Part shown: in pieces, positions 1 through 5,586 of the stretch
Position numbering within the stretch: position 1 is the stretch's first letter
Layout of the letters: every line of letters begins with the position of its first letter
Origin: an uncultured Bacilli bacterium
GTDB taxonomy: Bacteria > Bacillota_I > Bacilli_A > RF39 > UBA660
Assembly: GCA_947625005.1 (NCBI GenBank)
Contig: CANQNA010000066.1
Span: 1 to 7,564 of the forward strand
Direction of reading: 5' to 3'
Length of the DNA: 7,564 bases
Notes under the pieces: generated by a model
Told to the model about the DNA's origin: nothing
What the model saw: only the letters and a program-made list of their open reading frames with translations
Databases searched by the model: none
Program-made: the position numbers and the translations under genes

Positions 1-563
1 TTTATTGCCCCACATAATTCAATGCCAATTAAATCATTGGAAGGTCTAAGTTTTAAAGTACTTTTACCATAAGCAGCTTTAATTATATTGATAGTTTGTT
101 TATTCTTACTAGCAATAGTAAGTCCTATTGGTTCATTATTTGCTAAGTCTATAGCAAAAGAAGGTCCAGAAATGACTGCCAATTTTTTGGTTTTAATAAA
201 ACAATGAAAAACTTGATGTAAAAATTTGCAATTATCTTGATCAATTCCTTTGCTTCCAATACAAAAATGCATATTTGGTGTTTGATATTTTAAAATTTCT
301 TTACTAACTAAAGAAACGTACTTAGTTGCAACCATTATTAAAACAATTTTTGCATCTTTCAAAACATATTCATAATCGTTCGAAAACTCAATTTCTTTAG
401 GAATAGTTATATTAGGTAATCCTTCTATATTAGATCTATTTTTATTAAAATAATCTACTCTTTCTTTACTTTCTACCCACATTTTAATTTTATTATTATT
501 TTTGGCAAGTGCAAGAGCGTTACTTAACCCAAAAACACCAGTTCCAATAATTGCTATATTCAT
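1..563 (-). CDS. gpsA: NAD(P)H-dependent glycerol-3-phosphate dehydrogenase, N-terminal part (cut by window start)
   Basis: GpsA reduces dihydroxyacetone phosphate to sn-glycerol 3-phosphate in the cytoplasm, supplying the phospholipid backbone. About 187 codons are visible of a family that usually has about 330 residues; the missing C-terminal part lies left of the window. The N-terminus has the Rossmann dinucleotide motif GTGVFG (residues 7-12). Further on come the SKG segment with the expected catalytic lysine (K105), the ISGPSFA block (131-137), and IELCGAI at the window edge, just before the second conserved lysine. The ATG at 563-561 was chosen because it gives the standard N-terminus and is preceded by AAGGAG with 8 bases spacing. 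That ribosome binding site lies inside the last codons of rarA. Start and rarA stop overlap as ATGA, so the two are very probably cotranscribed and translationally coupled. The identification is secure from several family motifs. Confidence 0.93.
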   Translation of the reverse strand, partial: MNIAIIGTGVFGLSNALALAKNNNKIKMWVESKERVDYFNKNRSNIEGLPNITIPKEIEFSNDYEYVLKDAKIVLIMVATKYVSLVSKEILKYQTPNMHFCIGSKGIDQDNCKFLHQVFHCFIKTKKLAVISGPSFAIDLANNEPIGLTIASKNKQTINIIKAAYGKSTLKLRPSNDLIGIELCGAI

Positions 564-1753
564 GATTTCATCTCCTTATTTATTTTATTTAAGTTATTTT
601 CATAGTTATTTATTTTAGGAATATAATATTTTTGATTTTTTATTTGATCTGGTAAATATTGTTGATCAACATAATATTTAGGATAGTTATGAGGGTATTT
701 ATATTTAGGTGATCCATTTTTTAAATGAGGTGGAACATTTCCTGTATTTCCTTTGCGAATATCATTTAAAGCATTATCTATAGCCGTTATAGCACTATTG
801 CTTTTGGGAGAAGAGGCTAGTTCAATAACTACGACACTTAAAGGAATTCTTGCCTCAGGTAATCCTACTAATTCAGCAGCTTCTATGGCAGCATGAACTT
901 TTGGACCCATTCCTGGATTTGCTAAACCAATATCTTCATAGGCAATTACTGTCATTCTTCTATAAATGCTATCTAAGTCACCAGCTTCTAATAAACGAGC
1001 TAGATAGTGAAGGGAAGCGTTAATATCACTTCCTCTAATACTTTTTTGAAAAGCACTTAAAACATCATAATGACCATCTTCATTTTTATCATGAAAAAAA
1101 ACTGGTTTAGAATTTATAGTTTTAACTAACTCTTGAGTAATTTTTTGATCAGATGAAGAGTAATAACTTATTTCTAAAAGATTCAATGCGCTTCTAAAAT
1201 CTCCACTAGAAAGATTAGCAATAAGCTTTAATGTTTCTTCATCACTTTGTGCATTATCTAAAGATTTTAGAGCTCGTTTAAGTCCTATTATAATTTCATC
1301 TTGGGTAAGTTCATATAATTCAAATATTTGACATCTACTTCTAATAGCAGCATTTATTTTATGATAAGGATTAGAAGTGGTTAAGCCAATAAGAGTGATT
1401 AAACCATTTTCTATATAGGGTAAAAGTAAATCTTGTTTATCTTTGTTCATACGATGTATTTCATCAATTATTAAAATTAACCCATTATGCATTTTTGCTT
1501 CTTCAATAGCTATATCAAAGTCTAATTTATTATTAATTGTAGCATTTAATTCTTTATAAGGAAAATTTAATTCATTTACAATACTATGAGCTATACTTGT
1601 TTTTCCAATACCTGGTTTTCCATATAAAATAAGAGAAAACATTTTTTTATTTTTAACTAAATTAGTTAATACTTTATTTTCTCCAATTAAATGCTTTTGT
1701 CCAATTATATCATCTAATTTTTTTGGTCTTAATTTTTGTGCTAGTAATTCCAT
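560..1753 (-). CDS. rarA: Replication-associated recombination protein A (RarA/MgsA), AAA+ ATPase
   Basis: RarA (Mgs1/WRNIP1 family) is a clamp-loader-like AAA+ ATPase that acts at stalled replication forks and blocked DNA ends. The 397 residues are close to the family's usual length, slightly over 400. Motifs in order: Walker A GKPGIGKT (45-52), Walker B LILIIDEIH (92-100) with the DE pair, sensor 1 TTSN (125-128), the RSR arginine-finger segment (138-140), and sensor 2 SGDFRSALN (183-191). The C-terminal MgsA part has the very conserved FHDKNEDGHYD stretch from 220, then SIRGSD, and AYEDIGLANP (271-280). The ATG at 1753 is preceded by AGGTG with 5 bases spacing. Transcription probably starts at the leftward promoter at 1820-1848. 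The stop TGA overlaps the gpsA ATG. No defect is visible. Some Bacillota have rarA near mnmA; here mnmA lies about 4 kb away on the same strand. Confidence 0.96.
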   Translation of the reverse strand: MELLAQKLRPKKLDDIIGQKHLIGENKVLTNLVKNKKMFSLILYGKPGIGKTSIAHSIVNELNFPYKELNATINNKLDFDIAIEEAKMHNGLILIIDEIHRMNKDKQDLLLPYIENGLITLIGLTTSNPYHKINAAIRSRCQIFELYELTQDEIIIGLKRALKSLDNAQSDEETLKLIANLSSGDFRSALNLLEISYYSSSDQKITQELVKTINSKPVFFHDKNEDGHYDVLSAFQKSIRGSDINASLHYLARLLEAGDLDSIYRRMTVIAYEDIGLANPGMGPKVHAAIEAAELVGLPEARIPLSVVVIELASSPKSNSAITAIDNALNDIRKGNTGNVPPHLKNGSPKYKYPHNYPKYYVDQQYLPDQIKNQKYYIPKINNYENNLNKINKEMKS

Positions 1754-1819
1754 GTTTTCACCTAATTATAATTATATAATAAAGTTAGTTTTTTTACTAG
1801 CATATCTTTTAGAAAAATG

Positions 1820-1848
1820 ATTATATTAAAATAAATTAGATTTGACAA
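1820..1848 (-). promoter_or_regulatory. rarA promoter (sigma-A type)
   Basis: Reading leftward, TTGTCA (1848-1843) is followed by a 17-base spacer and a perfect TATAAT (1825-1820). This puts the transcript start near 1813, giving a leader of about 60 bases before the rarA ATG. Its -35 box overlaps the -35 box of the opposite promoter at 1842-1847. The match is by eye but close to consensus. Confidence 0.75.
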
Positions 1849-1870
1849 ATATCATGGAACAAAATACAAT
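1842..1870 (+). promoter_or_regulatory. Promoter of the Xer recombinase gene (sigma-A type)
   Basis: A perfect TTGACA (1842-1847), a 17-base spacer and TACAAT (1865-1870) form a near-consensus promoter. Transcription would start near 1877. The ribosome binding site AAGGAAGTGAT begins at 1884 and differs by one base from the ideal 16S complement AAGGAGGTGAT; it lies just upstream of the ATG at 1898. Confidence 0.8.
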
Positions 1871-1897
1871 AATTATAGAATTTAAGGAAGTGATACA

Positions 1898-2770
1898 ATG
1901 AATGAAGATTATCTTAGTCAATTTCTTGTATATTTAGAATTAGATTTGAATTATTCAGAAAATACTATAAAATCTTATGAAAATAATATAGAAAAACTAA
2001 TAACTTACTTAAAAGATTACAATCTATTAAAGTGTGATAGTCAAAAAATAGAACATTTCTTCCAAACTTTGGAAGGATTAGAGGCAACTACTTTAGCAAA
2101 TTATTTAAGTTCTTTTAGAACTTTTTATAATTATTATTTAAAATTAGGAAAAATAAAAACAAATCCTTGTGATTTAATAGATATGCCAAAACTTGCAAAA
2201 AAACTACCAACTTATTTAACAATGGAAGAAGTTGATTTACTTTTAAATATTGATGTAATAGATGCTTATACTGCTCGAAATAAGGCTATATTAGAATTAT
2301 TATATTCTTCAGGATTAAGAATTAGCGAACTAGTTAACTTAGAGATTTCTAATATTGATTTTGAAGATTGTATTATTAGAGTATTTGGAAAGGGCAGTAA
2401 AGAAAGAATTGTGCCAATGAACGATATGGCTATTTTAGCTCTCCAAAATTATATTAATAACTATAGAGCATTAATGATTAAAGATGATTATAATAATTTT
2501 GTATTTTTAAATAATCACGGAAAAAAAATGACGAGACAAGGGGTTTTTAAAATGTTAAAAAAAGAGTGTTTAATAAAAGGAATTAAAAAAAATATTTCTC
2601 CCCATACCTTAAGACATACTTTTGCTACTCATTTATTACAAAATGGAGCAGATTTAAGGATTATTCAAGAAATATTAGGACATAGTGATATTAGTACTAC
2701 ACAAATTTATACTCATATAACAAATGAAAAATTAAAACAAGATTATAAAGAATATCATCCACGCAAATAA
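1898..2770 (+). CDS. xerD: Tyrosine site-specific recombinase, XerC/XerD type
   Basis: Xer recombinases resolve chromosome dimers at dif sites during division. The 290 residues match the family's roughly 300. The N-terminal part (about 1-100) is the SAM-like core-binding domain that clamps DNA. The C-terminal catalytic domain carries all expected residues: R141 in SGLRISEL, K165 in FGKGSKER, H236 and R239 in SPHTLRHTFATH, H262 in GHSD, and nucleophile Y271 in TTQIYTHIT. Their spacing follows E. coli XerD (R148, K172, H244, R247, H270, Y279) with a shift of 7-8. This housekeeping-like spacing, and the absence of phage or integron genes nearby, favour a chromosomal Xer enzyme over an element integrase. 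XerC versus XerD, or a single-recombinase system, cannot be decided from one gene, so the symbol is tentative. The gene stands alone, with its own promoter and a terminator right after the stop. Confidence 0.92.
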   Translation: MNEDYLSQFLVYLELDLNYSENTIKSYENNIEKLITYLKDYNLLKCDSQKIEHFFQTLEGLEATTLANYLSSFRTFYNYYLKLGKIKTNPCDLIDMPKLAKKLPTYLTMEEVDLLLNIDVIDAYTARNKAILELLYSSGLRISELVNLEISNIDFEDCIIRVFGKGSKERIVPMNDMAILALQNYINNYRALMIKDDYNNFVFLNNHGKKMTRQGVFKMLKKECLIKGIKKNISPHTLRHTFATHLLQNGADLRIIQEILGHSDISTTQIYTHITNEKLKQDYKEYHPRK

Positions 2771-2793
2771 AAACACCATTAAGGTGTTTTTTT
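2770..2793. terminator. Bidirectional intrinsic terminator between the Xer gene and the Asn/Ser-rich gene
   Basis: AAAACACC (2770-2777) pairs with GGTGTTTT (2783-2790) around the loop ATTAA, and the T run continues to 2793, ending rightward transcription just after the Xer stop. Read leftward, the same hairpin is followed by GTTTTTATTT, so it can also end the small minus-strand gene whose stop lies at 2808-2806. Confidence 0.85.
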
Positions 2794-2805
2794 GGAAAGT
2801 ATTTA

Positions 2806-2964
2806 TTAACGTCCATTTCTAGAACTGTTAGAATTAGAATTATTTTTACTATTTCTAGCAGAATTAGATCTTGAACTATTATTAGCATTAGCACTATTTC
2901 TATTATTCTTAGAATTATTGCTGTTGCTTTTTTGGCTATTTCTAGCTTCATTTCTACTATTCAT
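2806..2964 (-). CDS. 52-residue Asn/Ser-rich basic protein, function unknown
   Basis: I do not recognise a family. The 52 residues contain 19 Asn and 15 Ser (65% together), 7 Arg, 3 Lys and 4 Ala, with one acidic residue and no hydrophobic core, so the protein should be disordered and strongly positive. ARNS recurs at residues 7-10 and 36-39, each followed by a K/N/S-rich run, suggesting an old internal duplication. Evidence that it is real: a strong ribosome binding site GGGAGGT 6 bases before the ATG at 2964, a clean stop, and a shared terminator 15 bases after it. Serine is spelt AGT, AGC, TCT and TCA and asparagine both AAT and AAC, which suggests selection on the protein rather than a simple DNA repeat. 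Its composition recalls Asn/Gln-rich gamma-type small spore proteins or nucleic-acid-binding tails, but no motif proves either. Longer open frames overlapping it lack a ribosome binding site. Confidence 0.7.
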   Translation of the reverse strand: MNSRNEARNSQKSNSNNSKNNRNSANANNSSRSNSARNSKNNSNSNSSRNGR

Positions 2965-3046
2965 AAACTTACCTCCCACAATTATTATGAGTAAATAAGA
3001 AAAAATAATTCGGCTTTTTTTTGGAAATATATGGAAATATTTTGCA

Positions 3047-3052
3047 TATAAT
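3047..3052 (+). promoter_or_regulatory. Possible -10 box for the ZIP transporter gene
   Basis: A perfect TATAAT lies only 13 bases before the ATG, with TG two bases upstream, so it is almost an extended -10 element. No good -35 box sits at 16-18 bases (TTGGAA at 3021 is 20 bases away). If used, the transcript would begin about 7 bases before the start codon and be nearly leaderless. Confidence 0.35.
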
Positions 3053-3065
3053 TAGTGTGATTAAA

Positions 3066-3812
3066 ATGAAAATATTATTACCATTTCTCATAACTTTAAT
3101 TGCTGGATTATCTACAATGTTAGGCTGTTTAGCTATTTTTATAAAACCTAAAAAAGTAAAAAATTTTATCAGCTTATCCTTAAGTTTTTCTGCTACTGTA
3201 ATGATATTAATTTCCATAACAGATTTAATTCCTAATTCTTTTTTTACAATTCTAGAAAATGTTAGAGTAGGGAAGGCTATTTTTTGGATGCTTATCTCTT
3301 TCTTCTTAGGGGCTTATTTAATTAATTTAATTGATAAAAGAATAGATAAATATAAAAATGATAATAATTTATATAAAGTAGGTATTTTAAGTGCAATTGT
3401 CTTAATGCTTCATAATTTACCGGAAGGTATTGCCACATTTTTAAGTTCATATACTGATTTAAGTTTAGGATTTAGTTTAGGTCTTGCTATAATGCTACAT
3501 AACATTCCAGAAGGTATTTGTATTGCTGTACCTCTTTTCTACTCTACTAAAAGTAAGAGTAGGGCAGTAAGAGCGACTTTATTTAGTGGATTATCTGAGG
3601 TTTTAGGAGCATTATTAGCCTTTTTATTCTTAAGTAGGTTTGTTACAGAAACTATGATTAGTTTTATTTTAATAGCAGTATCAGGAATAATGATTAGCTT
3701 AGCAATTAATGAACTTTATAAAGAAGCTCGTAAATATAATTCTAGTAAATATTTTTATTTAGGTATAGTTATAGCATTTATTTTTATAATAGTTCAACAT
3801 TTTATCTTTTAA
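3066..3812 (+). CDS. ZIP-family divalent metal transporter (ZupT-like)
   Basis: ZIP proteins carry Zn2+, and in many bacteria also Fe2+ or Mn2+, into the cytoplasm across the plasma membrane. From the ATG at 3066 the protein has 248 residues, close to E. coli ZupT (257), with about eight hydrophobic segments (roughly 4-26, 33-53, 69-90, 104-123, 134-158, 168-190, 197-217, 228-246). The two metal-site signatures are HNLPEG (116-121, helix 4) and HNIPEG (145-150, helix 5). SGLSEVLGA (174-182) and NELYKEA (215-221) match conserved later-helix blocks. A TTG at 3021 would add 15 residues, but the family N-terminus begins at the ATG. The ribosome binding site is weak (GTGAT at 3057-3061). No His-rich loop is seen between helices 3 and 4, only a charged Lys/Asp/Asn stretch. 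Substrate cannot be told from sequence. No terminator is evident after the stop. Confidence 0.92.
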   Translation: MKILLPFLITLIAGLSTMLGCLAIFIKPKKVKNFISLSLSFSATVMILISITDLIPNSFFTILENVRVGKAIFWMLISFFLGAYLINLIDKRIDKYKNDNNLYKVGILSAIVLMLHNLPEGIATFLSSYTDLSLGFSLGLAIMLHNIPEGICIAVPLFYSTKSKSRAVRATLFSGLSEVLGALLAFLFLSRFVTETMISFILIAVSGIMISLAINELYKEARKYNSSKYFYLGIVIAFIFIIVQHFIF

Positions 3813-4133
3813 GTTATAAAGTAGTAGAGAAAAATATTATAATGTTTCTAAAAAATGTTTTTTAAAAAAAGTATAAAATTAAATAATTAATAAATGGATA
3901 ACTAATCATAAAATATAAAAAATATAGAAGTTAACATAATATATATTATAGGAAGTTCAATATTTATGAAAAAAAGATGAATAATTATTCACTTTATGGT
4001 TTATATTTTGTTCTTATTTTTTAAAGTTTAACGTACTTCTTCTTTTTAAATTAAGATAATTTATAATCTCTAAAAATACTTTTTATAAATTTTATTTTAT
4101 CACTTTATTTATTAATAGTTGTTAATTAATTTT

Positions 4134-4191
4134 TAATTAGAGGAAAAGAAATCATTTTTTAAATACAATGTATTTATTATTCCTCTAATTA
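4134..4191. repeat. Perfect 12-base inverted repeat enclosing a second hairpin
   Basis: TAATTAGAGGAA (4134-4145) is exactly complementary to TTCCTCTAATTA (4180-4191). Inside, TAAATAC (4160-4166) pairs with GTATTTA (4170-4176) around the loop AAT. The whole 58 bases can fold as one long arm with an uneven internal loop. No T run follows on either strand, so it is not a standard intrinsic terminator. It may be an RNA structure, a protein site or a remnant of a small element; only the pairing is seen. Confidence 0.6.
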
Positions 4192-4220
4192 GCTTTCTTA
4201 AATCGAAATAATACTCTACT

Positions 4221-4253
4221 CCCCCTCTTTTTTCATAATATAAGAGATAGGGG
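4221..4253. repeat. C-run/G-run hairpin with a 3-base bulge
   Basis: CCCC (4221-4224) pairs with GGGG (4250-4253), and CTCTT (4225-4229) with AAGAG (4242-4246), leaving ATA (4247-4249) bulged. Runs of G and C are rare in this AT-rich DNA, so the pairing stands out. No T run follows it on the plus strand (GAAGTGAA). Its role is unknown. Confidence 0.45.
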
Positions 4254-4265
4254 AAGTGAAAAAGA

Positions 4266-4291
4266 AAAAATCTATTAAAAAATAGATTTTT
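4266..4291 (-). terminator. Intrinsic terminator of the HTH gene
   Basis: A perfect 11-base stem, AAAAATCTATT (4266-4276) with AATAGATTTTT (4281-4291) around AAAA, overlaps the stop codon of the minus-strand HTH gene. In that direction it is followed by a T-rich run with one C (TCTTTTTC). Confidence 0.8.
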
Positions 4292-5075
4292 AAACTTTTC
4301 TTGATTGTATTTCTGCTATTTTTTCAAAAACTTCTGCAGCATTCATAGTATTTATTTCATTATAACCAAGTTCTCTTAAAGCTTGAATCTTAACAGTATT
4401 AAGTTGTTGAGTTCTTGATAATTTTTCTTCATTTCTGGCTTCTATTTCCTGCTCGAATCTTTTATGAGCTTCAGCCACTTTACTTTTACTTGTAGTGGTA
4501 GTTCCACTATTATACAAAGTGAAAGCAGAATGAATTATACCTTCAAAGGTAAATTGTTTATCTTCATCAAATTTAAAATCATTTGCTTTGGTAAATCCTG
4601 TAGCTTTAGAAACATAACCTAATAAATATTTTAATTCTTCAACATTATCAATAGATTGTAATAAATGATATAGGTACAATATTACATAATAAGTTGTTCC
4701 ACTACTCTCTTCATCAGTTGTTTCATTAAATTTTTCTTTTAAAAGATAAGTAAAATCAGATAATAAAGTTTGTTCTTCTTTACTTAGTCCTTTAATATCT
4801 AAAAATTCATGGAAAGTATTTTTATTAGTATTATTAAGTCGAGCTTCCACTGCTTCTAAATATTCAGTATTTATTTTAATTTTTTCTAAAGTTTTATCTT
4901 CTCCATCTTCAATGTCTAAAAGTTTATATAATAATAACTTTTTTTCTTTAGGCCATTTATTTATACTATCTAATTCAAGATAATTATAAACCATTTGTCT
5001 TGATACTCCTAGATATTTTGCTAATTTTACTTTGGAAATGCCTAATTCTTGTAAAATGTTATTTAATTTTTCCAT
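4290..5075 (-). CDS. HTH (XRE-like) protein with long unassigned C-terminal region
   Basis: The 261 residues begin with a helix-turn-helix of XRE/Cro style at about 5-33: ISKVKLAKYLGVSRQMVYNY, where LAKYLGVSRQ is the typical turn and recognition helix. The remainder (about 60-261) is hydrophilic, with helix-forming stretches and no membrane segment. A Tyr/Leu-rich helix lies at 129-153, a Thr/Ser-rich linker at 190-198, and a charged, probably coiled-coil helix at 199-225. I recognise no ligand or catalytic domain there, so it may serve in multimerisation or sensing. ATG at 5075 is preceded by GTGAG about 8 bases away (an AAGGA one base before the ATG is too close). It is transcribed from 5107-5136, away from the small membrane protein gene at 5195, a layout typical of a regulator controlling itself and its divergent neighbour. 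That control is inference. A terminator overlaps the stop. Confidence 0.75.
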   Translation of the reverse strand: MEKLNNILQELGISKVKLAKYLGVSRQMVYNYLELDSINKWPKEKKLLLYKLLDIEDGEDKTLEKIKINTEYLEAVEARLNNTNKNTFHEFLDIKGLSKEEQTLLSDFTYLLKEKFNETTDEESSGTTYYVILYLYHLLQSIDNVEELKYLLGYVSKATGFTKANDFKFDEDKQFTFEGIIHSAFTLYNSGTTTTSKSKVAEAHKRFEQEIEARNEEKLSRTQQLNTVKIQALRELGYNEINTMNAAEVFEKIAEIQSRKV

Positions 5076-5106
5076 GTCCTTAACTCACTTTCTATTTTAC
5101 ATATTA

Positions 5107-5136
5107 ATTGTACTTCATATAAACAAATAATGTCAA
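5107..5136 (-). promoter_or_regulatory. Promoter of the HTH gene
   Basis: Reading leftward, a perfect TTGACA (5136-5131), an 18-base spacer and TACAAT (5112-5107) form a good sigma-A promoter. The -10 box overlaps an imperfect dyad with TACA and TGTA half-sites at 5098-5112, a possible site for autoregulation by the HTH protein. Confidence 0.7.
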
Positions 5137-5170
5137 GTAAAAGTTAACTAATCATAATTTTTCTTAAACA

Positions 5171-5176
5171 TATAAT
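5171..5176 (+). promoter_or_regulatory. Possible -10 box for the small membrane protein gene
   Basis: TATAAT lies 18 bases before the ATG at 5195. The hexamer 17 bases upstream (CTAATC, 5148-5153) is a poor -35 box, suggesting a weak or activator-dependent promoter. The ribosome binding site AGAGGG (5183-5188) is well placed, 6 bases before the ATG. Confidence 0.4.
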
Positions 5177-5194
5177 TACATAAGAGGGATAAGT

Positions 5195-5569
5195 ATGGAC
5201 GATTTTAATGTTTTTGATACTTTTTTAAATCAACATTATAGTGCTTTAGGCGATTGGCTTAATACTTTTAGTCCCTATGAATTTGCTCTTATTGGTGTTG
5301 TAGCCGCTTTTTTAATTGCACCTGGATTAAATGCAAATCAACAAAGTTCAATTGGTAACTTTTTAGAAGAAATTGGTCAAATACTTTTAGCAATTTCTGC
5401 TCAAAAAATAACTGTAGAACAAGCACAAGGTATTACAAATCAAGGGAATGCAAGCGGTTCTACAGGCCTTTATTCTCAAGATAATTCAAATGATAATCAA
5501 AATATGAATGCTCAAATAGAAGCCTTAAAAGAAGAAATTGAACGTTTAAAAAATTTAATAAATCAATAA
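5195..5569 (+). CDS. Small single-helix membrane protein with C-terminal coiled coil, function unknown
   Basis: The 124 residues are not from a family I can name. An acidic, amphipathic N-terminus (1-26) leads to one hydrophobic segment at about 27-46 ending in APGLN. A conserved-looking amphipathic part follows (NQQSSIGNFLEEIGQILLAISAQ, in pieces at 48-70), then a polar Asn/Gln/Gly/Ser linker (76-103), and a heptad-like helix with leucines at 111 and 118 (104-124) that probably oligomerises. There is no signal peptidase or lipobox site. The ATG follows AGAGGG. It is divergent from the HTH gene and ends 15 bases before the convergent mnmA stop, so it is probably a single-gene unit under HTH control (inference). 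A membrane scaffold or small regulator is possible; no enzyme motif is seen. Confidence 0.75.
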   Translation: MDDFNVFDTFLNQHYSALGDWLNTFSPYEFALIGVVAAFLIAPGLNANQQSSIGNFLEEIGQILLAISAQKITVEQAQGITNQGNASGSTGLYSQDNSNDNQNMNAQIEALKEEIERLKNLINQ

Positions 5570-5586
5570 AAAAAGGAATTGCTTTT
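5568..5586 (-). terminator. Short terminator at the end of mnmA, shared with the convergent gene
   Basis: AAAAG and CTTTT (5582-5586 and 5571-5575 on the plus strand) form a 5-base stem with a 6-base loop. In the mnmA direction seven T residues follow. Rightward the T run is only four, so ending of the plus-strand gene here would be weaker. The stem is short, so the call is moderate. Confidence 0.5.

Larger units (their letters stand above)
3813..4289. other. 477-base non-coding stretch with inverted repeats
   Basis: Between the ZIP gene and the HTH gene I find no reading frame with a plausible start, ribosome binding site and protein-like composition on either strand. It is extremely AT-rich. 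It holds a 14-base palindrome (3978-3991), a 9-base inverted repeat AATTTATAA/TTATAAATT (4058-4066/4083-4091), a nested 12-base inverted repeat (4134-4191), a C-run/G-run hairpin (4221-4253), and at its right end the terminator of the HTH gene. The left 150 bases are A/T runs without clear structure. It could hold a small RNA gene or be spacer; nothing matches an RNA family I recognise. Confidence 0.6.

Noticed and set aside
1898..2770. The tyrosine recombinase as a mobile-element or phage integrase
   Set aside because: Length and catalytic spacing match chromosomal Xer enzymes, and no attachment repeats, excisionase, phage or cassette genes are nearby.
2697..2951. 84-codon open frame on the minus strand over the Xer 3' end
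   Set aside because: It runs through the terminator and the coding end of the recombinase, has no ribosome binding site, and overlaps out of frame the better supported 52-residue gene.
3021..3065. TTG start at 3021 adding 15 residues to the ZIP transporter
   Set aside because: The family N-terminus begins at the ATG at 3066, and the extra residues cover the candidate -10 box.
2969..3217. 82-codon open frame on the minus strand inside the ZIP gene
   Set aside because: It is a shadow of the ZIP coding sequence, with no ribosome binding site or recognisable motif.
3841..3875. A/T-run hairpin after the ZIP stop as a terminator
   Set aside because: The stem is A/T only and is followed by an A run, not a T run, in the direction of the gene.
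3966..4022. Tiny overlapping frames (4 and 15 codons joined by ATGA) in the 477-base gap, resembling a leader peptide
   Set aside because: There is no ribosome binding site at usual spacing, no downstream gene in that direction, and such short frames arise by chance in AT-rich DNA.
5195..5569. The HTH/small membrane protein pair as a toxin-antitoxin system
   Set aside because: The genes are divergent rather than in one overlapping operon, the HTH protein is large, and the small protein lacks a toxin motif.
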